Below the pieces are notes generated by a model that did no database searches, was not told where the DNA came from, and saw only the letters and a program-made list of their open reading frames with translations. A DNA stretch of 64,000 bases from Triticum aestivum (Eukaryota > Streptophyta > Magnoliopsida > Poales > Poaceae), in NCBI RefSeq assembly GCF_018294505.1, contig NC_057802.1, forward strand, positions 308,810,961-308,874,960. The letters are read 5' to 3'. Position 1 is the stretch's first letter, and each line of letters begins with the position of its first letter. The translations under genes and the position numbers were made by a program. Positions 53,746 to 63,587 of this stretch are shown piece by piece.

Positions 53746-54487
53746 GGTGTATTAGAATTGTAAAAGACAATTTTATAATTGACCTATTTTATATTTTTGC
53801 TCCAAAGCTTGAATTCCTCTTGTGCGGCCGTTTTAATATAATCTGAAAGTTTTCCAGTCATCGGCTTGAGCCCCCTCGTAGGAAGTACGGGGGTGTTCGA
53901 AAAAGCATTTAATCACTCTTTATCCAATGTCTTGGTCCATAAAGGAGGTGATAATGCAGCAAACCAGCCAATCGGACTATAAGGCGTTAACACTTTCACT
54001 TAGCCATAGGAGTTTCACGGTGGGGCTACGACATAGCTCCTGGTATGTATGAGGCGTATAATGCCTTTGATCTGAAAAATATCCCTCGTGTGACACGGAG
54101 AATCGCTAAGGATTCCAAGAAGTCGTCAAGTGGTTGACCAGCTCTCGCCGCATCATGACAGTCAGTTTTCGGCTTTCTCTACTGAGGTGCTCGTCCGGTT
54201 TAGACCAGGGCACAATCGGAGTAGTTCTCCCTTTACTACCCTAGCCGATAGAGCGGAACGTAGGGTAGCAAGCACAGGAGCTGGGCAACCCAACTATTGA
54301 CCCAAGACAATGATTCGGAGTTGATGCATATAAGGCCAAACTTGCGACGCCGAAGTACGCTATAGAGTTGTTCGGACTTTTACTGGCGACTCTTTCGCTC
54401 CCATACCGAGCCCCTGGCAGGGTATGCCGAGGTGCATCTGTAACGCAGCCGTTGAGGCCGTACTCATTGTTGAAAGAGTATGAAAGA
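53746..54487. other. Gy-G gap between antisense gene and gag
   Basis: Noncoding. This is the place where pol would be expected; I find no protease, RT or integrase motif on either strand. Contains a likely 3' untranslated part of the antisense gene (A/T-rich 53746-53860). Confidence 0.6.
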
Positions 54488-56573
54488 TTAGTTCGGACGA
54501 GGTTTACTGGGAGCAGAGCAATACGCCAATGAAGAATTTATGTATATATATAATAATAAAAAAGAAACCACAAGCCCGGCTATTTGACATGCTCGGGGGT
54601 CGGGAACAGAGGAAAAAGGGCATAGTAGAGGCTCGGAATAAAGAGTGTGGTTGAAGGCTGCGAGGGCTTCTACGTCCAGACAGTCGACAATTTGGTTCTT
54701 TTTTACAAAGAACCTAGTCCATAGCTCCCTGGCTGACTCACCGGGCTGCTGGACAATATGACTTAAGTCATCGGCATCTAGTGGCCGGACATATGTTCCT
54801 TGGAAGTTGTCTCGAAAGGTATCTTCCAAGTCCTTCCAGCTACAAATAGAATTTTCTGGCAAACTATTTAGCCAGTACCGAGCTGGCCCTTTAAGCTTGA
54901 GAGGTATGTATTTAATGGCATGAAGGTCGTCTCCGCGAGCCATCTGGATATGGAGGAGGTAATCCTCAATCCATACCGTGGGATCTGTTGTTCCATCATA
55001 TGATTTGATGTTAATGGGTTTAAACCCGTCTGGAAATTCATGCTCCATTACCTCGTCGGTGAAGCAGAGAGGGTGTGCGGCTCCTCTATGTTGAGCCACA
55101 CTGTGAAGCACCTCCGGCGGACTCCATTTACGGAGTTCGGACCGGGCGTGGTCGGCTCTGTTGTGTCCGAATAGGTGACCGTCATCACTGGTCGGGGTAT
55201 GTCCCCGCGATCTGTGTATTGACTTCGTGTGTCCTGTTCTACCCTTCAAGTCCTGTTGGATGTCGCGAGTGTTCCCCCGAGCTGTTTTGTTCTTGCTTTG
55301 ATGGCCAGATGGGTTGGTATGGTGCTCTGCTTGGGCTGCTGCTTTATCCGGACCAAACTATGGTCGGCCTACAGCCTTATTCGATGGTGGTGTGGGCTCC
55401 AACGCCCTGCCATCGTATTGAGAGGGCCACCTGCTCTTGGGGTGTCTCTTTTCTGGGCCAATAAGGCCGTATTCTTCGGCAGTCAAGACCTCGGTCCATC
55501 TATCATTGAGCAAATCTTGGCTCGCATGAAGCTGCAGCTGCTTCTTTCTTAAGCTCCTTGCAGTGGCTATGAGCTGTTGTTTATCGCGCTCCTGTTGGAG
55601 AGGTTCCTTAGGCACGATAAAAATCCTCATTGTCGAGGATCTCCTCTTCCTCGGAGAGTGGGAGATAATTGCTATCCTCTGAGTCTCCATATGTTGCCTG
55701 TTCATCAAGGTTGTCTCGCCCACCTTCCTGTTCCTCCTGTTCGGATCCTTCCTCAACAGGGTCTTCAACGTCCGGAGTGTTGTCTTCTCCGGTGCTGGTA
55801 TTATTTTCTCTTGAGCATCGTGACTTAGAGTGGCACAGGGCACGCCGGTGTTCGGACTGTGTACCAGGAGATTTATCCTCAACTGGGTCTTCCTTGTCAT
55901 CGCCGAAAGCGTCGTTGGGTGTGTCTATCATGCACACGTCGTACCATGAAGTGGCCACCCCGCGTCTAGCGGGTAGTGAGTTCTGGCCTTGCCCCTCATC
56001 GTCGTCCATACTTTTGATGTCTTCGGGGCCGAGGTCGAGCGTGTTGGTTGGTTCTTCGACAGTGGCTATGAAGTGGGTGGCGGGTGGGAAGCAAAATTCT
56101 CCATCATCAGTCGTGAGTTCGAACCGAACATAGTTCGGTGGTGAGTCGCCTGCCAGAGATAGGTTTTTTAGTGAGTTTGGTACATCGCCCATGGGCGAGT
56201 GTTGGAAGACGTCTGCGGTGCTGAACTTGAGGATCGATAACCGATCGAGTTCAGTATCTGCGGACTCGCAAGGTTCGGAACTTGTTGCCGGGGACGAGTC
56301 CGGGGTTCCGCTGATGCGGATATCATATGCAGTAGAGTCTGTGAGCGGCTCCAACGCCGCGGAATCGGTAGCCCCCGTGATGGGGTTGAGCTTCCCATCC
56401 TGGGACGACTTGATCTGCTCCGGATCTAAGGCCAGAGTTGCTGCGGGAGCTATCTCCTGGATGCGGCCCGATGACAGGTTTAAGCCATGTCCATCGGGGC
56501 GGCGGGGAGCGATTGCTGCAGTGTCGAATCCGTCGAACATCAAGTCTCCACGGATGTCCGCAACGTAGTTCAA
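54488..56573 (-). pseudogene. Gy-G gag
   Basis: The N-terminal part starts at ATG 56573 (MNYVADIRGDLMFDGFDTAA), is acidic (SEEEEILDNEDF) and shifts frame near 55615 into KEPLQQERDKQQLIATARSL and DRWTEVLTAEEYGLIGPEK. Several stops follow at 55358-55250. The gag core lies in 55249-54488: FPDGFKPINIKSYDGTTDPT, EDYLLHIQMARGDDLHAIKY, PLKLKGPARYWLNSLPENSI, DTFRDNFQGTYVRPLDADDL, VQQPGESARELWTRFF. It ends soon after without a zinc knuckle. Retrotransposon gag family; would form particles only if repaired by a relative's gag. Confidence 0.78.
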
Positions 56574-56760
56574 GTTCCCGAATCTGACCTGATGGCCAGG
56601 GGCGTAGCTGTCGATCTACTCCAGATGGCAAAGCGAGTTGGCCCACAGTACGAAGCTGCCGAACACGAAGATCTGTCCGGGGAGAAAGGTTTCTCCCTGG
56701 ACAACGTCATCATCGACGATTGAAGGGGCCATCAAACCTTTTGTCGACGAGACAGTGGAA

Positions 56761-56779
56761 CTCTCAATGAAAGCACCAA
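56761..56779 (-). other. Gy-G primer-site region
   Basis: On minus the bases after the LTR end read TTGGTGCTTTCATTGAGAG. Position of the primer site; the tRNA is not recognised. Confidence 0.55.
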
Positions 56780-57259
56780 TGTTGGTGTCAAAACCGGCGG
56801 ATCTCGGGTAGGGGGTCCCGAACTGTGCGTCTAGGATCGATGGTAACAGGAGACGGGGGACATGATGTTTACCCAGGTTCGGGCCCTCTCTATGGAGGTA
56901 ATACCCTACTTCCTGCTTGATTGATCTTGATGAATATGAGTGTTACAAGAGTTGATCTACCACGAGATCGTAATGGCTAAACCCTAGGACCCTAGCCTAT
57001 ATGAATATGGTAATGAATGTGTAATATCCGGACTATGCTCTCCAGTTTATATAGACACCGGAGAGATCTAGGGTTACATGGGGTCGGTTACATAAGAAGG
57101 AATCTTCATAGCTGGTCGCCTAGCTTGCCTTCCACGCCAAGGAAAGTCCAATCTGGACACGGGTATGGTCTTTGGTCTTTACGTCTTCACAGCCCATCAG
57201 TCCGGCCCAATGAATAACAGGTCGGACGCCCGAGGACCCCTTAGTCTAGGACTCCCTCA
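56780..57259 (-). repeat. Gy-G 5' LTR
   Basis: 480 bp, TGAGGGAGTCCTAGAC to GGTTTTGACACCAACA; very close to 50518-50997 (my impression under 5% difference). Confidence 0.88.
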
Positions 57260-57560
57260 GTGGATACGAGGGTTTACTGGTCCGGCTGCCGTCGCCGGAA
57301 AATAACAGGAGGTGTGGGTGAGTAGAGGAATGGCTTGGCCAGCAATGGAGTAGGGTGGGGCGGTGCGGCCTGTGCGGCAGCACAGCCGGCCACGGGAGGC
57401 AGGAGCAGGCAGTCCCACCAGCGCTGGTTTGGGCGGCTGGGGCAAGAATATCAGATATTGAAGAAGCAGCACGGTCGTTGGATGCTGCTGCTAGAATCGT
57501 TTGTGGACTAAGTTGACAAAGCCTTTCGTACACGTCAACCTAGTAGACCCACAATTCAGC
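57260..57560. repeat. CACTA-L tandem repeat, copy 2, right part
   Basis: Resumes at GATACGAGGGTTTACTGGTC, collinear with 49797-50100, and ends with GACTAAGTTGACAAAGCC. Confidence 0.78.
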
Positions 57561-58059
57561 CTCCAAATCTGTCCCAAACAGCATACAGCCCGAAATTTCT
57601 AGCCAGGTTCAAATTAATATAAAAACTAAACATACCTTAATTTAAATCCAATGAAATTTGACCAGCACAAAAACAATGAAATTTAAAATATCAAAATCCA
57701 AAAGAAAAAAGTATTTTGGAACTAATTACCTGTTTGCTGTATTTTTTTCATTTTACAACCCATTTATTATTACCTATAACCCATTTCTTATTATTTATAG
57801 CCCATTTTCTGGGAAAATGCATCCCTCCTCATCTTGAAAGATTTCCGGCCTAGCAGGGCATAGAAAAGCAAGTAGGCCTACGTTGGTTATTCTGCAAAAA
57901 ACAAAATAGCTGGGCTAACCATTTTCAGAAAGGAAAAAAACAAACTGGGCTGGTCATGTGCTAAACATATGAAATAAAAGCCTGGGCTAGACGGGCTACA
58001 GCTCCCGCACACCCAGTTGATACCCTTCTTCGTCTCGAAAAAACAAAATTACTGCCCGT
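57561..58059. other. CACTA-L A/T-rich spacer
   Basis: Noncoding. Short direct repeats of 'aacccatttattattacctat' / 'aacccatttcttattatttat' at 57769-57807. No gene. Confidence 0.5.
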
Positions 58060-58400
58060 GCTGCTGGGTCCCTACTGTCATCCTCACCATGCACAGTCAG
58101 CTCCTTATTCCTCTCGGTTGTTGACCATGTTGACAACACCGGAGGGCGGCGCCGCGGCGAGCGAACCAAGGTGGAGGACGATGGTGAGGCCTCGGATGGG
58201 AACGAATAGGAGCCAGGGAAGATGCACAGAGTTTTAGGGTGCGATGTGGCCATGATGCGTGCGCGGCAGCACAACCAGCTATGGGAGGCGGGAGCAGGCG
58301 CAGGAAGAAGGGACTGAAGAAACACGACAGACATTGAATGTCAATCCAACGGTCAAGGTTGGCACAATCGTTTGTTGACTAAGCCGACACCAAGTAGCAT
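58060..58400. repeat. CACTA-L tandem repeat, diverged third copy
   Basis: Scattered matches in the same order as copies 1 and 2: GCTGGGTCCC-ACTGTCA, GTTGACCATGTTGACAACACC, GGCGGCGCCG, GGTGAGGCCTCGGATGGGAACG-A-AGGAGCCAGGGAAGA, GGGAGGCGGGAGCAGG, TTTGTTGACTAAGCCGAC. Shortened and diverged. Confidence 0.65.
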
Positions 58401-58544
58401 ACTTTTTTATATATAGGAAGAAAATAAAAACTAAGCTCGTTTGCTTGATAACATTCCCAAAACTGCGACCGTTCAATCTTGCGTTGCAACTAAAACTGCA
58501 AGGAAAATGCGTCCGTCTGCCGTCCTCCTCCCAGGGAACGTTCG

Positions 58545-58770
58545 CCACATAAGTGACTAGCACCCTTGATTTTCAACCGAGAGGCCTTGGGTTCAAGTCC
58601 CAGGAACTCTCAATTTTGTCCTCCTTCCTTCCTCGCAAAAAAAAGAAAGAAAATCAAAAACTTGAGAAGGCGTATAGAACAAGCTAGTGTACCAGTAAAG
58701 AGACGTTGCCGAGTTTTAGAAAAAAGAGAGACGTGCTCCTGTAGCTGGTTCGAATCCAAAACTAGACTAT
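58545..58770 (+). other. Two tRNA B-box-like sequences
   Basis: GGGTTCAAGTCCCAGG near 58590 and GGTTCGAATCC near 58748 match the polymerase III B-box consensus. No complete cloverleaf could be folded by hand around either. They could be tRNA-derived scraps or chance matches. Confidence 0.3.
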
Positions 58771-58803
58771 GAATATATATGGTGCTATGCTACTCTGCAA
58801 GTA

Positions 58804-59564
58804 ATGAAACTGACATATCCAACATTCGCTTCTCCTCTTCTCTACTTACTCTGCCTAGCATCAGAAGCTATGTCCGCAGCAACCATGTCCGCTGGCTGCT
58901 CGTCCACCTGCTCTTCAGCAGGCAACAACCAGATATGCGCCAAGTCGCCACCCGTACCATCGCCTGTGGGTCTCATCACACCCCCGCCGGCACACGCACC
59001 GCAGCCGGTTGCTCATTGCAACCCGCTGCTGTTGGTGTGGTGCCACTGCTACAAATCACGCAGAGTCATCCGTCGCGTCTCAACCACAATCCTCAACCCT
59101 GGCTGAGTCTTCTACAAATGCCCGAATCATGGGGTAATAATATGTTTAAGTGTTGTTCTGCTGCTTTCAGTTGCTGATTTTTTTAATACTTTTGTTGATG
59201 ATCTTCCAATTTGATTCGTGCAGAAAAGGGAAGATTCATGTGGTTTGTATTTCTGGGAAGTTGCTGATGTGGGGGAATGCAACTATGCTGATTATTTGGT
59301 TAGCCGGGGAATCCCAATACCAGCAGGTGGGGTGTTGGACAAGTAACTGAAGGAACGACAGAAGAGGAAGATGCAGAGCAAAAAGTTAAAGATGCAGTTC
59401 CTCTGATCATGGCCAAGCAACAGCTGCTGAACGGCCTTGACAGCAATGAGGAGATGAAAGAGCTTGTGAAGATAATGGGCAAAATCAATGTGCTCTGTAG
59501 GATGATTGTCTCTTTATTTGCAGTGCATGTAGCACTCGTGATGTATTTAGTGGCTATGACATGA
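58804..59564 (+). pseudogene. GRF-type zinc-finger gene with coiled coil and membrane tail, in CACTA-L
   Basis: Starts at ATG 58804 or 58870. A Pro/Ala/Ser-rich N-terminus is followed by the zinc-finger signature: WCHCYKSRRVIRRVS, STTILNPG, a TGA stop (59104-59106) where Arg is usual, then VFYKCPNHG. A 90-bp phase-0 intron (59134-59223, GT...GTGCAG) follows. Exon 2 continues EDSCGLYFWEVADVGECNYA and DYLVSRGIPIPAG. The spacing C-x-C ... N-P-G-x-x-F-Y-x-C-P ... S-C-x-x-Y-F-W is that of GRF zinc fingers. A stop at 59344 precedes a Lys/Arg-rich helical stretch (LKERQKRKMQSKK); in a shifted frame come EEMKELVKIMGKIN and a hydrophobic tail (IVSLFAVHVALVMYLVAM), a likely membrane anchor, ending at 59564. 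GRF fingers bind single-stranded nucleic acid in known proteins. Convergent with the transposase. Confidence 0.65.
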
Positions 59565-60068
59565 GCACTTTGGTGAAACTAGTAATGAATGAAACCTGTG
59601 TAGCAGGCTGGGCATAGTGTTGTGAACATCTAATGATTTCTATTAACGGAATTGGGGGGCTATCCCCTTTTGCTCATAAATAAATAGCAGAGGCCCTTTT
59701 GGTAATAAATAAATAAATTAGCAGAGGCCCTGTCAGGTCAGCTTTGTTCCCATTCGAAAACGTCGAGCAAATTGCAGTCCAACAACAAACTATGTCATCA
59801 AATTCAAGTTTCACAGCCAAATATGAGTACAACTAAACAACAATGTCATCATGTTTTAGTCGTCATACAATCACCAAACAGAAATCAACATACATAACAA
59901 GTGATGTTCTCACAGCAAAATACTAAACACCACATTCATCAAGTTTCAGTTGTCATAGCAAACACAATTTCACATAGTAGATAAAAAAACGTCTCCTGAC
60001 AGGCAAATACGACAAAAGCAATCTAATCATCATCCGCAGCAGCAGCGTCAACATCTTCGCCATGTGCA
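59565..60068. other. Intergenic region between convergent GRF gene and transposase
   Basis: Noncoding, A/T-rich. A 'gcagaggccct' direct repeat at 59687 and 59720 and 'aataaataaataaatta' near 59705. Presumably holds both 3' ends. Confidence 0.5.
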
Positions 60069-60773
60069 TCAGTCTGAATCATAATTCCCCACAGTGTCAT
60101 TTTCTTCTTCATCCTCAATGTCCTCGAATGTTGGCTTCTTCTTGATCAACTCTTGTATGTCCACAGCACGACAGACAATCTTTTCGCCAGCGTCATTGAC
60201 GTGATGGTTCTCAAAGATATTAGGAACATCTGTGGAATCTTGTACATCAGGAGCGGTGTAAGCATCATCTTGTTGTGCAAGTTCATTAAACGAATTCCTC
60301 TGCTCAAACCTTTGCAATACTCTCCAGTCATCGCTATGTGCAAATGTGTCTTCCAAGAAAAGTATTTGTGTTGCTTGATTTGCCAAAATAAAAGGCTCGT
60401 TGGTCTGGTACGCTGCCTTGACATTGATGGATTTGAAATAATCATCAGCTTTGGGTTTTACGATCCTGGAAAACAGGTTATACCAATGACAGCACAACAG
60501 AACCACACACCGGTGATCCTCAAAACTGCAGATATACTGCAACTGAACAATGTCTGTTATGTTAGCATACATTTCAGTTGTCACTCTGCCGTACGTATTC
60601 GTGCTCATGATGGCACTGTTTTGTGTCTTCCTGCCTTCGTCGCGTGCAAGGGTGTTGTAGCGCACATCTCCAACAACACAAGATTCATAATGTCTTACCC
60701 GAGTATCAGGACCCATTGCTAGTGCGTAAAGGGCATCATCAACTGCCTGCCCATCCTCCCGCATCTTCTTAAC

Positions 60774-60854
60774 CTATGTTTAGAAAATAGACAAGCTGGT
60801 CATCTTATGTACTCAATATATTAAAAAAACTGACAGTGCAATTCAAAAGCTTAC
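60774..60854 (-). other. Transposase intron 2
   Basis: On minus GTAAGCTTTTG at 60854 to AACATAG at 60774. Splicing joins SHV-KKM in phase 0. Confidence 0.65.
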
Positions 60855-60971
60855 ATGGCTCTTGAACCATTTCACAAATCCTGCCATAACTAGTTTGTCA
60901 ATGTTTCTTGGATTTTGCGGTAGTAACTCATTTTTGTAGATGCTGCACAACATATTGATCGCGTCAAACAT

Positions 60972-61040
60972 CTAAATATATAAGAATGTGCTGCAAGTTT
61001 AGTAGATTACGATGTATAAGCTGCAGTACTTAGCACTTAC
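60972..61040 (-). other. Transposase intron 1 (probable)
   Basis: On minus GTAAGTGCTAAG at 61040 to ATATTTAG at 60972, 69 bp. The join is not in frame as it stands, so a small indel lies nearby or the true splice site differs. Confidence 0.5.
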
Positions 61041-63587
61041 TTGATATAAGGTAGTATCTCAGGATAGTCATTCAACACATACCAAACCATTTTGTCCAAA
61101 TCTTTAGGTTTGTCCTCTTGTCGACTCTTCCCTGTAACTCGAACAGAAAATCGAAAACATTGAGCCCGGGATTGTCTTCACCCACCTCTTTGCTAAGCAG
61201 ATTAGCTGTTTCAATGTATTTTGAGCAGAATGTCAATGCTTCTGTAGAAATGTAGGCCTCTGCAATGGAACCCTCGGGTCTAGATCTGTTCCTAACATAG
61301 CCCTTGAAAGTGCCTAGCCGCCTTTCAATAGGGTACATCCAGCCATACTGTACTAGACCTCTAAGTAGTGCCTCATCAGGTAGATGAACAGACAAATGCA
61401 CCATCACATCAAAGAAGGCTGGAGGATATATCTTCTCAAGGTCGCATAGGATAGTTGGTATCTTGTCTCTAAGACGCTCCAAAGCATCTATCCAGATATT
61501 TCTACTGCAGAGTTCCCTGAAGAATTGTCCCAACTCTGCAACTGCTTTGTATAAGTCAGGGCGGCCCAATCCTCTAAGGATAACAGGTAAAACCCTTTGA
61601 AGTAGGACGTGGCAGTCATGAGTTTTCAACCCATGTACCTTGTTTCCATCTGCACCGACTCTCCTTTCAAGGTTGGAAGCAAATGCATGTGGGAATCTCA
61701 CACATGACAGGACGTCGCAAAATTCTTTTCTTTTTACCTTGTCCAAGACGTACACAACTGGTGCCATATCCGTGGTTTACCTTCATTTTGCACCTGCAAA
61801 TCCTTTCTGATACCCAGGTGTGTCAAATCAATCCTAGATTTTAAGGTATCTTTCTTCTTGCCTTCAATATTAAGAAGTGTGCCGATAATGCTGTCACATA
61901 TATTTTTCTCGATGTGCATCACATCAAGATTATGCCACAGATCCAAATCTTTCCAATACTCCAAGTCCCACAAAGTGGACCTGCGGGTAAACAATAATCT
62001 CTCTTCTGCTCTGCCATGCTTCCTTTTCCCGCTACCATTACCAGGATGGTTTCCTAGTGTAATATGCCTGACCTTCTCTAATTCCACTTGCAAATCATCG
62101 GCGGTGAGCCTCTTTGGCGCATCACGATTTTCATGCTTTGCATTGAACACATGTCTTCGGTATTTTGTAGGACGTGGCTTGTCCTTGGCAAGGAAACGGC
62201 GGTGTCCAATGTAACAGATCTTGCTAAGTATTGTGTATGACAGCGGATTCCTCTCACAGCGAACACATGCATTGTAACCATGTGTCGTTCGCCCTGACAT
62301 AGTGCCCAAAGCCGGATTATCATGGATGCACCAAATTATAACATCACGCAGAAAGGAATCAGCTGGTGGGCTGCTATATAGGTCTCGAGTGAGTACACCC
62401 CTCCAAAGCTGCTCAAGTTCCTCCACAAGAGGCTCCATGAATAAATCAAAATCCTTTCCAGGGCTTTTTGGACCTGGGATGAGCAAGGCCATCATGTAGT
62501 TTGATTCTTTGGTGCAGACATTTGGAGGCATGTTGTAAGGGATGACAAGCACTGGCCACATGCTATATGTGGCGCTCTGGTGGCCAAATGGGTTAAATCC
62601 ATCTGAAGCTAAGCCAAGTCTAATGTTTCTTGGGTCAGCAGCAAACTTTTTGTGTTTCTGATTGAAGCTTTGCCACTCACTACCATGAGATGGATGGCTC
62701 ATTACATTCTGATCTCTGTACTCCTGGTTCCTAGAATGCCATAGTACATCCTCTCTTGTTTCAGCATCATGAAACAACCTCTGCAATCTTGGTATAATTG
62801 GAAAATGTCTCAGAACATTATTAGAAATCCTCTTCACAGCATCACCATCTTTCCATCTTGATGATTTGCATTTCGGGCATTCACTTAAGTTGGCATAATC
62901 CTTCCGGAAAAGAACACAATTATTCTTACAAACATGGATCATATCATATCCAATTCCAACTGCACGAAGGAAATTCTTCATTTTACTGTAGGTGTGTGGC
63001 AGCTCAGACGCATCTGGGAAAGATTTGCGGAAAGCAGCCAACATCACATCGAATGATTTGTTGGTCATCCGCTCAGATGTCTTCACCTGAAGAATGGTGA
63101 CCATAGCTGAGAATACTGACAACTTATTTCCTGGGGTGACAGCCACGTTGCATTGTTGCAACATGCGGGCCCACCATTTTTCTTCTATAGGTGAAAGTTC
63201 ACGAAATGCACGAGCATTTCATAGCATTGTTTCAGTGTTGGTCAAACTCACTGGCTCCGCCACCACCACCTCCTCCTCCCCTTCCACCTGAGCATCAGGC
63301 ATATCAAGATGGTGATCTGCTGCTTCCACATAGTCAGTAACATTGTCATTCACAACTTCACCATGATGAACCCACCTAGTATATGTGACCGACATCCCAT
63401 ACAAGTGTAGATGATTTTGCACAGTTGACTGGGGTCTTGTAACTGAGTTCATACAACTACTACACGGGCAGAGCACATCTGATTTCGGACCACCGTACTC
63501 AGCTCTGATAAAGTTCATGATGTTTTCAACCCCCTCGACATATGCAGCGGAGAATCTTCGAGCAGAAGTTATCCAAGTCCTGTCCAT

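Larger units (their letters stand above)
50518..57259 (-). mobile_element. Gy-G, Ty3/Gypsy element (minus), gag plus antisense gene, no pol
   Basis: Two 480-bp LTRs (5' 56780-57259, 3' 50518-50997). The flanks gtgcg (50513-50517) and gtgga (57260-57264) are an imperfect duplication (3 of 5), but both belong to the same CACTA repeat unit, so this is one insertion. Order on minus: LTR, gag (56573-54488), a 740-bp gap, antisense gene on plus (51519-53745), polypurine tract, LTR. No protease, RT or integrase. Confidence 0.85.
60069..63587 (-). pseudogene. CACTA-L transposase (TNP2 type)
   Basis: Exon 1 from ATG 63587 (MDRTWITSARRFSAAYVEGV). Residues about 1-75 are the Transpos_assoc domain with the CPCSSC metal-binding motif. 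An in-frame TGA lies at 63219-63221, after which the frame goes on (FRELSPIEEKWWARML). The TNP2 domain has KNNCVLFRKDYANLSECPKC, DGFNPFG, HGYNACVRCERNPLSYT and LDVMHIEKNICDSI. Frameshifts near 61775 and 61135. DUF4218: GLKTHDCHVLLQRVLPVILR, NFFREL-like QFFRELCS, FFDVMVHLSVHLPDEALLRG, YPIERRLGTFKGYVRNR. Introns about 60972-61040 and 60774-60854 have GTAAG starts and AG ends. The last exon has DUF4216 (ITDIVQLQYICSFEDHRCVV, NEPFILANQATQILFLEDTF) and an acidic tail. It cuts and joins CACTA ends; this copy is broken. Confidence 0.82.
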
